Origin: Guadua angustifolia
Lineage: Eukaryota > Streptophyta > Magnoliopsida > Poales > Poaceae
DNA: 64,000 nt
NCBI GenBank assembly: GCA_036346375.1
Contig: CM070506.1
Location: 3,720,001 to 3,784,000 of the forward strand
Direction: 5' to 3'
Below are positions 21,528-30,753 of this stretch, one piece after another; position 1 is the first letter of the stretch, and every line of letters starts with the position of its first letter. A program made the translations under genes and the position numbers. Under the pieces are notes generated by a model that was not told where the DNA came from, did not search any database, and was given only the letters and a program-made list of their open reading frames with translations.

Positions 21528-21850
21528 GTCGGCAAAAACCACATATTGCGACTTATTATCTGTCGGTAAAAGTTATGCCGACGAAAATAACTGTCATTAG
21601 AAGTCTGTCGGCAAAAACATTTGCCGACAAATATATTTTTACCGACAGATGATCGACATTGTTATAAGACTTTTGCCGACAGATATACTTTTTTCGACAG
21701 ACATGACTTTTTTGCCGACAGATAGTCTCGAGGAAGACTTTTGTCGACAGATAGTCTGAGGGTAAGACTTTTGCCGACAGATAGTCTGAGGTAAGACTTT
21801 TGCCGACAGATAGTATGAGGGTAAGACTTTTGCCGACAGATAGTCTGAGG
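21528..21850. repeat. CACTA subterminal repeats, left end
   Basis: First a few copies in one orientation (TCTGTCGGCAAAAAC near 21527 and 21604), then a run of the reverse orientation with the core TTGCCGACAGATAGTCTGAG between about 21660 and 21850, spaced 30-35 bases. Such arrays bind the TNPA-like protein in En/Spm elements. Confidence 0.85.
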
Positions 21851-21855
21851 GTTAT

Positions 21856-23262
21856 AGAATATTATAGATCTAACTAATAATTAATTCATATGTACACCAC
21901 ATTACAGTAGAAAATGATTGAATTAATGCATCCATTCAACATGATTCAACTTCATTCAACTAGAACACACAAATTTTTTCCATCAAGTAATACATCCATT
22001 CAACACAGTTGAAATTTATTCAAATAGAGTAATATACAAATTTGTCCAAAAATGTCATGGTTCGTACAGTTAACCATCAATCATTTACAAAAAAGAACCC
22101 TGCAGGATCTTCAAAGCTAGGGTCAACTATCTTCTAAACCGTACAATGAACATGGCTGATTCTAAAGCAATAAAGTCATCATTGTCCCGGGAAGAATAGT
22201 GATTAGTTCTACTTGCACCCATTATGTTCTGGTGTGCTGCAATTGCTGAATTTTTCCTCCCTTTTCAACACCTTTCTGACAAAGACCAACTTTGGATATG
22301 TTTATGCACAAATAGGAACCCGAATAAATAAGCAACCATAAAATTCAAAACATACTAACATAAGCATTATTCCCATCATCTTTTCTTTTCCATACAACAA
22401 GGTATCATGTTCAAATGTAATTGTGTCACTCATGCATGGTCAAGATATTCCTCATTTATAATCCTATGACATAGGTAGAAGAAAAAAAATCTAGGGGATT
22501 CTCTGGTATAAGTAGAATTTGTAAAGATTTAGTAAACAATAGACATTCTAAAAAAAGTTTCAAATTGTTGGCATGGCATATTGGCAATGTTTGGTTTGAT
22601 GCCAAATATTTAAGCTAGTACAAGTGTTCTATTTAAATCCCCATTCTTACTGACTAATGGGAAAGCAATCAGCAGCATGTTACGCCTTTCCTTGTAAAAA
22701 GAAGGTAACAGAAAATATTGATAGAAATAAATATTGGATGACCAGCTCAATGTACTGAAATCAAACAATGATGTTAGTGTGCGATATTCATTTTTAGAAT
22801 AACTGGGAGTCTGTGAATATTACCATGCAAGGAAGCAAGTACTGGCACTGGTAAAGCAGTTGAAAATATGAATGAACAACCACACGATTGAATAAGTCTC
22901 TTCCATCGAGTGATGCTCAATAGATTGGAAATTGTTAATTATAAAGCCAGTGAAATTATCAAGAGAGATCAAATTATGCACCCGAAGTGCAGAGAAAAAT
23001 GTGCAGAAGGACTTGTCTTAGATATTTCATGCACTCCTTGAAGACCTACATGCTTCATTTTCACGGTTTAATATGCATTATAAGTAGCTCTATCCCGCAC
23101 AGATAATATGAGTATGACTTACCTGCATATCCCATAAAACCACACTGGCAGCCCGCAGCCTTGCTTAATGGTGACAAAACTTATGTCAAAGAACAGGCTC
23201 AAAGAGGTGAATGAAGGGTTAGACCAGTTGACACAATGGTAGCATTAGGTGCGGGATTGTCA
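21856..23262. other. CACTA interior without recognisable gene
   Basis: AT-rich, stop-rich in all frames. No domain recognised. It lies downstream of the Myb fragment in that gene's reading direction and may include its former 3' flank. Confidence 0.4.
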
Positions 23263-23265
23263 GTG

Positions 23266-23650
23266 TCAGGAGCCTGATTTCTTCTTCATGTTCCTCCATT
23301 TGACCCTCAAGTCACATGGGAGGCGTGTCCTGTGAAACACATCTCTGCCGTATTCTAGTATCTGAACCCATGGAATTGGCCCATTGTCCTTCGGAGTGAA
23401 TTTTGCCATTGCTTCCTGAATCACAACAACAAATAGTATAAGTACACAAGGAGTACACAATTACATACACATTACGAGCTAGGGAAACCCGGCTCGCAGA
23501 AAATGGTGCAAGATTTCAGCATTAGTAATGAAATTTTACAGTAGAGGTATGTTTACCCTCAAAGCTGCCTCTTCTTCATCCGTCCAACAAAGCTTTGTCG
23601 CCTTCCAGTTGGTGCAACAGATTAGAGCCGCAAGACAGACATGCTCGATT
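23266..23650 (-). pseudogene. TRF-like Myb/SANT domain gene fragment (C-terminal exons)
   Basis: Minus strand. One exon ends at 23557 before the donor GTAAAC and reads WTDEEEAALR. The next runs 23415-23266 after a CAG acceptor, reads on in frame through PWVQILEYGRDVFHRTR and LRVKWRNMKKK, and ends in TGA. Joined, they give the tryptophan-spaced three-helix pattern of a Myb/SANT domain ending in the VKWRN motif typical of telomere-repeat-binding (TRF-like) plant Myb proteins. These proteins bind DNA in the nucleus. The domain lies at the C-terminus, as in TRF-like proteins. Upstream exon borders are unclear past about 23650. It is inside a CACTA element, so it is either a captured host piece or a long-standing passenger gene. 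Confidence 0.6.
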
Positions 23651-24173
23651 TTGGAATCACCCAAAAAAACACACACACACACATTAAATGGCACATTTTC
23701 AAATAAGGAATTTTTCACAACAAATAGATCATCCGAATACGAATCTATAACAAACAACGACATTCTAGATGACATACACGTCAAAATTTCCATTTCGCTT
23801 CCTTCTTTATGTGTGCGACTTATTTTAATACTGAGCATTGTCACATAACGAGTAATACCGTCGCTCATATGCAAAAGCGCATAACAATAAGACAATGACA
23901 TTATCTATGTCGAATTGTATGCAATTAAGTACAGTCACTATCCTAAATATAACTTCATTAGAACAAACCATGAGTTCGCAAAAACTCCCGTGAACTTGAA
24001 ATTATCCATGAATAAAGAGGGTCTTTTCCTCATATCGATGTCGTGACATAGTTCTTGCACCCTATAGAGATTTATAGAGCCTTCGAAATTTAGACCATCT
24101 CAAAGCTAAACAAACACCATACTATCCATGATCTTGTACTAAGAATTTCAAATTACACATCTAAAACAGAATT

Positions 24174-24497
24174 TTAAATAATGGAAACTATTCGAGATGA
24201 ATGCCTCATTTCATGAGATGAATTTCCATTACCAGCTTCTTCACAAGCATTCTGATTTGTAGCAGGATTGCATCTGTTCTGAGATGAATGCCTCATTTCA
24301 TGAGATGAATTTCCATTACCAGCTTCTTCACAAGCATCTGCATTTTCCACTGATTGCTCGGGCTCTGCGACCTGAACCTGTTTTCTGTTATTTTGGAGTA
24401 CAAAACGCTTATTCATAGGTGCAACAGCAGAATTCTGACCAAAAGATGCCTTCTCAGTTAATAGATAAGACACTAAGGTGCAGTTCAGATAATCCAT
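24174..24497 (-). pseudogene. Possible upstream exon of the Myb fragment, with 29-residue duplication
   Basis: A 107-codon open frame on the minus strand, same orientation as and upstream of the Myb exons. It contains an 87-bp in-frame tandem duplication: GNGNSSHEMRHSS occurs twice, 29 residues apart. The content is polar and low complexity, as expected for the linker of a Myb-type protein. No independent domain is recognised, and no splice link to the Myb exons is proved. Confidence 0.4.
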
Positions 24498-24499
24498 AC

Positions 24500-25960
24500 T
24501 CGACCTAACACTCCTTCTAGACTTAATGTAGAGGAGGATTTCAATTTGGACCTAAATGTGTTTCATTAAGTCTGGATTCACTTCCTCAAGGATTGATTGC
24601 TTCCTGCCAGATCAGAAAAAATATCTGAGAAATTTCACAGGGGAGAAGCACCCCAACACCAAAACCGATCCCTCCCCCAACCTGCAGTTCGGCCCCTAAT
24701 CCTAGAATTATAGCTCCACCGTTGCATCTCCAACTCTGCACAAAGAATTGTTCAATGACTACCCTCCTGGAACCTCATCTCGTCCAAACAAACCCATTTT
24801 CTCCATTAATCCCACAAGATCTTCAAGAAGCTATTTTCCTCTATTGATCGGGCAATGTGCACATCATTTGATTTGTAAAGGTCTCGAGACGCACATTTTG
24901 GATTCTACCTGCTCATTTGTGATTGTTACGTATTCAAGAATGAAGGGTCATAATGAATAGATTCATGGTCGCAAAATTTACATTTGGATATCATGTTCAT
25001 TTGTAACAATCTGAATTGGTTTCGAATTTTAACTACGATGGACTTTCACCGTAATTTTTCTAGTGTACCAAAGATCTACAGGATACAATTCTTGGTGAAC
25101 AATTTTCCATGCACCTAAATGGGGCCTAAACATGAAATTAAATGTACAACTTTTTATGATTTACAAAATAAATAGTAAATCTTTTCTAGGAGTATATACA
25201 TATCTAATAGCAACGATAATGCCACGAAATAAATTATTTCATCTGTGAGAAAAAGAAATGTGATGTTACTAATGCTACACCGGAAGAATGGTGAAGTACT
25301 AACATTAAAACATTTGGTAAAATCCTCCATGCTCGAACCGTACTTTTGCACGTAATTGTAAATTTTTCTCGGGGACACTTCAAATCACATTTTGCACTTA
25401 CCAAGAACATGTAGCTTAACTCAATAATGTGACACTGCAACAAATGGTCCAACAAGAGACCAAGATTCTACACACTCCACTAAATAACAATGGTAAGGCA
25501 TTATCTCATATGAAGTTTCACTCCTACACTATCACACATCGATGTGTCATCAACTACAAACTTAGCACACCTCGTCCGATACAATCAAGCAACACAACAA
25601 GAAATTACATAGCAAGACTACCATTTTACTACAATTTCCTCTAAAGCGGTCAAAAATCTTTGCACCGACAAATTACAAATTAAACCCGATGAACCGCAAA
25701 AGTATCGTCCCAACTAAAATCTCCTCAAGGGTTTTATAAACCAAAAGAGGCGAATCTTTGCTTGCTAATGCGAGACAACCACCTAACTAATTACGTAATG
25801 CTGCACTACCAAAACGGACTCTAAAAAATGCAATGTTTATCTCGAAATAATTAAAGAACCGCCGCCGCAACCAAACCACCGAGATCAAACCGCGCACAAC
25901 GAGAATACAATCCGTTAAGGATCACATTGTCTCCAAAGGGGAGGAGTGAGACAGGCACGC
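24500..25960. other. CACTA interior, no gene recognised
   Basis: AT-rich with scattered short frames. A GC-rich ramp begins near 25850, leading into the formin fragment. The stretch next to the formin exon (25850-25962) follows a good splice donor and is probably formin intron 1 sequence. Confidence 0.4.
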
Positions 25961-25962
25961 AC

Positions 25963-26035
25963 CGTAGACGCGCTCGGTGATCTCGAGGAGCCCGTCGGGT
26001 GGCTTGCGGTAGAAGAATTTGTGGAAGAGCGCCAT
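25963..26035 (-). pseudogene. Class II formin first exon (PTEN-like domain start), captured
   Basis: On the minus strand an ATG at 26035 opens 24 residues beginning MALFHKFFYRKPPDGLLEIT and ending at a GTGCGTGCC donor at 25962. Plant class II formins (FH5 type) begin with nearly this peptide and have an intron at this point, after the ERVY motif that starts their PTEN-like domain. GC-rich sequence up to about 26100 would be the 5' leader. Formins nucleate actin. Nothing of the FH1/FH2 domains is present, so this is a captured leader and first exon inside the CACTA element. Confidence 0.82.
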
Positions 26036-26342
26036 GCCCCCTCCAGATGCGGGTCATGTGAAACCCTACCGGCCTCGAGCCGCCATGGATCCGAGGGTGG
26101 CGAGCGCGGCGATGCGTGGGTGGATTGGTCCCCCCTCCTCCCTGATTTAACTTGCACTTTCGTTTTATCTGATCAACAGAACAATAGAGTAAAATAGGCA
26201 CTGATCAAATTTGGCTTGCATCGGTATGACAGATCAAAGCCTAACTTTCTCAATCATCTCCACAAATTCGAAGAACCCAAAGCCTAGGTCCCTCAATAGC
26301 AGGGAAAACACCTCCCCTAGACCACAAAACTCATCCAGAAAC

Positions 26343-26810
26343 TAGGGAGGCTCACCTCCACTTACCACAAGGGGAGAGGATGAAGAGGAGGGGAGCCGGC
26401 CGTGGGGAAGCAGCAGAGGAACTTCATGGCGCAGGGAGTAGAGCAGGCCATTGGCCAGCTGGGAAGAAGGAGCCGCCCACAGGGGACGATGGGGGCGGCT
26501 CGGCTTGGGGAGACTGGGAGGAAGCTGGGCTGGGCCGGGAGGAGCACCGACGGCTGGGAGAGGCGGCGCTGGTTGGGAGACCAGTGGGATGGCGCTGAGC
26601 CAAGGGAGGAGGCAGGCGGCCGGCCGATGAGGAGGAGCTGGGGGCGAAGGCCTTCGGTGGGAGGGGAGCAGGGGAGCGCCAGGAGGAGGAGTGGCGGCTG
26701 GATTGGGGTGGAGGTGTCGGCTGGGGTGAGTGGGGCTAGGGTTAGGGTGTCGAGGCCGGTCCGTGAAATTCGTTCGCGCGCGCCTGATGATATTTTGCCG
26801 CCTTGCTGAA
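26343..26810 (-). other. GC-rich exon-like module in the CACTA element
   Basis: Read on the minus strand, a CCTAACCCTAGCC-type start leads to a proline/leucine-rich, GC-rich stretch ending in CTTGTGGTAAGTGGAGGTGA, which looks like an exon and splice donor. A related boundary closes the GC-rich module in the long LTRs (CTTTGTGCTAAGTGGAGGTGA near 35570, 43200 and 53240, and minus strand near 4700). Both strands are open in several frames, a known effect of high GC, so no protein is called. Confidence 0.5.
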
Positions 26811-27580
26811 AAAGTTTCACCGACAGATATACCGATGAAAAATAGATTATTATCGATAGATATATTATCTTTAAAATTATGTATTTTTATCTATACATAG
26901 TCTATCAGTAATTAAAGTATTGTTGATGGATTAACTGTTCGAAATATTTACCGATAGATGGTTAGATGGTAAAAACTGATTTTTACCTCTGAGACATCGG
27001 ACGAAATTTTATGGGTGGTGGATCTGGCGCCTTCGAAGACGGTGGCCAGCTCGGTGGAGAGGCGCAGGAGGCAGTGCTCAGAGCCGGAGGCAGAGGCGTG
27101 GCAAGGCCAAGCGCAACCAAGGAGGTGATGAGGGCGCCGGTGTCTGGGAAGGCCGAGAAGCAAAGCGCACAAGAAGGAGGGAGAGCAGTGGCGGCACTCG
27201 GGAGAGGAGATGAGTGCGGCCGGTGAAAAAAAAGAAAGAAAAGAAAATAATAATAATAATAATAATATACATTAAAAATAATATATATAAAAGAATTATC
27301 AGATAAATAAATAAGAAAATATAATCCGCGTGCCTATTTTTATTGCCGCCTTCGCTGTACATGAGTTTTGCCGACAGATGGACTTTTGCCGACAGATATA
27401 CTGACAGAAAAATTTATCATTGCCGACAGATAGTTTGTCCCTACATATCAAAATAATTTCCAATGCACCATCTGACCCTAAAAGTATTATTGCCAATAGT
27501 TAGTCCATCACCAAGTTTTAGCGACAGATAGTTGGTCGGTAATTATGTATTATTGCCGACTGATGTCTGATGCTAATTTG
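26811..27580. repeat. CACTA subterminal repeats, right end, with a GC-rich patch
   Basis: Degenerate TACCGACAGATA words at 26818-26960 and clearer TTGCCGACAGATA words at 27364-27565. Between them are a GC-rich patch (27005-27225) and a simple AAT repeat (about 27245-27270). Confidence 0.75.
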
Positions 27581-27615
27581 GTGTCATGGTGTAGTGTGTT
27601 GCCAATGTTTTCATC

Positions 27616-27626
27616 AAGGGGGAGAT
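27616..27626 (+). other. Polypurine tract of the Sirevirus-type element
   Basis: AAGGGGGAGAT immediately before the 3' LTR start at 27627; primes plus-strand DNA synthesis. Confidence 0.88.
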
Positions 27627-29065
27627 TGTGAGATCATGTGATGAAAAATTGGTTGAATGGTGAAATTGGCATTGTAAAGTGACTTTGGTTATAGCATGTG
27701 TGGTGCTTGCGCATGTGCCATGTTGAGATGATGATAGCATGATGGATTCTGCTTGATGCAATGCACTCGTGTGAGTGGTTGCATGGATTGACCTTGAGTC
27801 AAGTTGTGGACTTGTGCTTGTGCACGGTTTTTGTGTTTATTCATGTGCAGGTGTTGCTCGAGGGCGAACGTGGTCGATGACGGGACCGGAACTAAGGTTC
27901 GAGACTAGATTCAGAGAGGAATTGAGGTCTTGGTGGTCGAGGATGTCATGCGGGACGTTCGGGCTAGAGAACATGCACATAAAAGCTGGTTAGTCACGTA
28001 TGCGCAGCAGGTGGGCTGTTCATGCGTGCAAGGTTTTGGTTTTGGCCATGGTGGGCCAAGTAGAGATAGATACGAACTCTTTCCATGTTGGAAATGGAGT
28101 TGTATTCAATCTCTTTGTGGTTACTCTGTATAAATAGGGGGAGGTGTCCCCTGTTTATTTGGTAGAGTGAGCGTTCAGGTATTAGGGTTTGTACTCTTGT
28201 GTTGGAGTACTTTAGACAATGAAATAAAAATCAATCTTCTAGAAAGCTACTTCTTCTTGTGACTGTGATTTGCTCTTGGCTTCGACATTGTTGATCAATC
28301 GCTTGAAGTTTTGTTCATCACAGCAGTTACGAAGTTCATCACGGAGTTCGGTTCTTTGCAAAGGTATCATCTTGTGAAGGTAATATCTTTTGATCCGTAG
28401 ATCCGATCGGATTGATTCTTGTTGGGTTTGATTCATAATTGAATCTAGTTTCTATAGTTAAAATTTCACATCAATCCAACAAATAGATCTTTAGTAATTT
28501 GTGATCGCCCAGATTGATGTCCTGCTCTCCCGACTGCTCGCGTGGTCGCCCGGATTCAGTCAACTTGCAAAGGTCATAACTTTAGATCCGTAGATCCGAT
28601 CGACCTAATTCTTTTTTTGTTAGCTTTGGAATTGAGTCTAGTTTCTACAGTTAAAATTTCACATCAATCCAATAGTTTTTCTGAACTGGTCGCCCGGTTG
28701 ATAACGTGGTCACCCGACTGCTCGCCTGCTCGCCCAACCTGCTCGCCTGCTCGCCCAAACTGCTCGCCCAAGTGCCAAACTGGTCGCCCAAGTGTCCTAC
28801 TAGTCACCCAAGTGTTCTACTGGTCGCCCGGACTGTTCTACTGGTCGCCCGGACTGTTCTACTGGTCGCCCAAGTGCCCAAACTGGTCGACCAAGTGATC
28901 TACCGGTCGCCCAGACTGGTCTATTAGTTTCCCAACTGCATAAACTGATTTCTAAGCAAATTGACTTTCAATTGGGGTGTTTGAAAAGTTTGAAAATTTG
29001 ATTTTAGCTTCTGCGCAATCATTCACCCCCCTCTGATTGCTACCTTAGAATATTTCGATCCTACA
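27627..29065 (+). repeat. 3' LTR of the Sirevirus-type element
   Basis: 1439 bp, same ends as the 5' LTR, TATA box at 28129-28136, expanded GTCGCCC minisatellite at about 28685-28930. Followed directly by the GAAGA duplication at 29066-29070. Confidence 0.92.
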
Positions 29066-29070
29066 GAAGA

Positions 29071-29980
29071 AACTGCAAAAACTATTGATTTTGTGAACAG
29101 CAGTTCTAAAACATAATCAGATTGCAAGATCCACAGAACCTAACCCCCAAGAGAACTAATCCCCAGTGCAATAGGATCGACAGGGGATTCTTCATGTTGT
29201 GTCATTGCCTATAAATATGCTCTAGAGGAAAATGAAAGGTTTTGTAGTGAAAAACAGTATTTTTCAAACCATGACAACTCACCAGGACTATCTCGTTTGT
29301 AACCAACAATCAACCCTAAGAACTGATTCCATAAGTTGTTTATGGCATTTCACTTTCCATTAATCACCAATAAGAACCTCTCCAATCATCCCACCTTATC
29401 ATGTGTGCATCATTTATTAACCTCACCAATGATTTTAAGTGCTGGAGTATTACCTTGTCAGATAAATAATCAAGTGGATTATATATACTTTGCCAATACT
29501 TTCTGCACCTCTTGTCAAATCTCCACTCTCATTTATTGACCATCCATGTTTACCAGGTGACAGACCACTAAAAGTGGCTTCCACACTAGCCCTCTTGTAG
29601 AAAATCATGTTGCTACTGGTTTTACTAAAATTTTCCTATGAAATACCTGCATGTTGCGAATTTGCGCACAGTAAAGTTTGCTTAGAAACCTTCATATCTT
29701 GCTACATTTATGTTTAAAGCATGCAATGATGCATTTATGTTATCTTACGTTGACTGTAATAATAAGTAGCACAAACAAAGAAATCAAAACAAAGTAGAAA
29801 CATATTAATTAAATCTAAATCATTGGTGCCTACAGCGAAAACACAACTATGCCTCTTTACTGTGTTGCTTGTAAAACTGTTAAAGCACAAGCTGGACATC
29901 GAAAGCCATACAAAGCCCATTTGGAAATAATAAGTGGAAATGCAGGTGATGGATGTTTCTGGCACCTGCAAAAGATCAAA
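29071..29980. other. Harbinger-like element interior, right of the Sirevirus
   Basis: AT-rich, no domain recognised. In minus orientation it follows the last visible PFP exon and may be captured PFP intron sequence. Confidence 0.4.
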
Positions 29981-29988
29981 TTACTCAC

Positions 29989-30360
29989 CGAGAAAACCAA
30001 TAAGTTTGCTGTTTGGGTTGTGAGCCTTGATAGCCTCATGGAGTCCCCAAATGACATTGTGGCCACCTAGGGACTGCCTTCCACAGAAGACAACACCAAC
30101 CCTGCACCCAAAACAAAACAATAAGATGTTTTTTCTCTGGCATACTCTTCTGTATTCTCTTAATCTTCCCAATTTTCTCATAAGAATCCCTACCAACACT
30201 AGTGCAATCATGGGGAGAACAATACTCTCTACAGCACATTTCTTATCACCATGATGATTGTGCAAGGTAAAATTTTCTACATGCAGAAACGTAAGGGTGC
30301 ATATAGTAATACCTGACGACAGGGTGCTCTGATATGATGGTAGCATCCGGTTTTTCATGG
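29989..30360 (-). pseudogene. Captured exons of PPi-dependent phosphofructokinase (PFP)
   Basis: Minus strand. Exon A (about 30360-30314) reads KPDATIISEHPVV and ends at the donor GTATTA. Exon B (30101-29989, after TGCAG, ending at GTGAGT) reads on in frame through VGVVFCGRQSLGGHNVIWGL, then HEAIKAHNPNSKLIGFLG. The GGHNVIWGL motif identifies a subunit of the cytosolic pyrophosphate:fructose-6-phosphate 1-phosphotransferase; alpha or beta is not certain. Exon A begins only about 9 bases inside the right Harbinger terminal repeat. Only about 50 residues of a roughly 600-residue protein are present, so this is a fragment, not a gene. Confidence 0.85.
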
Positions 30361-30382
30361 CTATAAACCAAACAGCCCCTTA

Positions 30383-30753
30383 ATACCCCATTTGACTTGA
30401 CTAGTATGTATATTATTGCCATGATTCAAAAATAAATGAATTATGATGTAACTTCAATCTAAAGAGCAACATGCAGGTCAATTGCAGCACATGTCTATTT
30501 GTATGTGCACTGTGTAGTAAGATATGATCATTACTGCAGCAAGCAGATTAGTACAGCAAGTGTACACAAGTCCTGATTCTAATTCTTTTCATTGTTTGCC
30601 ACTCTTTTTACTTGATATTTCCTCCTTGTCTATATTCCATGCTATCAACTCGTCGAATGCTTTAATCATCTCCATTTACATATCTAGTCCAATTATGTAT
30701 AGATGATCATTTTATTTGTGGATTCTTTTAATTGATGTAATTGTGCAGTGGAC
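30383..30753. other. Upstream region of the Ptta gene
   Basis: AT-rich. The sequence TTGTGCAG at 30741-30748, just before the likely start codon, looks like a splice acceptor, so an untranslated first exon probably lies in or left of this stretch. No TATA box is called. Confidence 0.35.

Larger units (their letters stand above)
21491..27596 (+). mobile_element. Non-autonomous CACTA (En/Spm) element with captured gene pieces
   Basis: The 16-bp perfect terminal inverted repeat CACTACACCATGACAC (21491-21506) is matched by GTGTCATGGTGTAGTG (27581-27596). TGT flanks both ends (21488-21490 and 27597-27599), the 3-bp duplication expected for CACTA elements. Many copies of TGCCGACAGATA sit near both ends. 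No TNPD- or TNPA-type transposase reading is visible in the 6.1 kb. Inside are minus-strand fragments of a TRF-like Myb gene and of a class II formin, and GC-rich modules at 26360-26810 and 27005-27225. It is inserted in the 3' non-coding region of the Sirevirus-type element, so it is younger than that element. Confidence 0.93.
13783..29065 (+). mobile_element. Copia/Sirevirus-type LTR retrotransposon (full length, degenerate)
   Basis: LTRs at 13783-15183 and 27627-29065 both start TGTGAGATCATG and end ATCCTACA. They are flanked by the 5-bp duplication GAAGA (13778-13782 and 29066-29070). A primer-binding site for tRNA-iMet (TGGTATCAGAGC, 15186-15197) follows the 5' LTR, and the purine tract AAGGGGGAGAT (27616-27626) precedes the 3' LTR. 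Coding order is gag, protease, integrase, reverse transcriptase, RNase H, which is Copia. Very long gag with a second zinc knuckle, a long non-coding stretch after pol and several purine tracts suggest the Sirevirus (Maximus/SIRE) lineage. A 6.1-kb CACTA element is inserted just upstream of the 3' LTR; without it the element is about 9.2 kb. The LTRs differ by a few percent by eye, so the insertion is not recent. Confidence 0.9.
13447..30379. mobile_element. PIF/Harbinger-like element with captured PFP exons, split by a Sirevirus
   Basis: Terminal inverted repeats GGGGCTGTTTG (13447-13457) and CAAACAGCCCC (30369-30379) are flanked by TTA on both sides (13444-13446 and 30380-30382). A 3-bp TTA duplication with a GGGGCTGTTTG-type end is the PIF/Harbinger (Tourist) signature. 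Removing the nested retroelement and one of its duplications leaves about 1.65 kb (13447-13782 plus 29071-30379). No transposase is visible, so it is non-autonomous. It carries two exons of a PFP subunit in minus orientation next to its right end. The perfect terminal match is short (11 bp) and degenerates after that. Confidence 0.65.
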
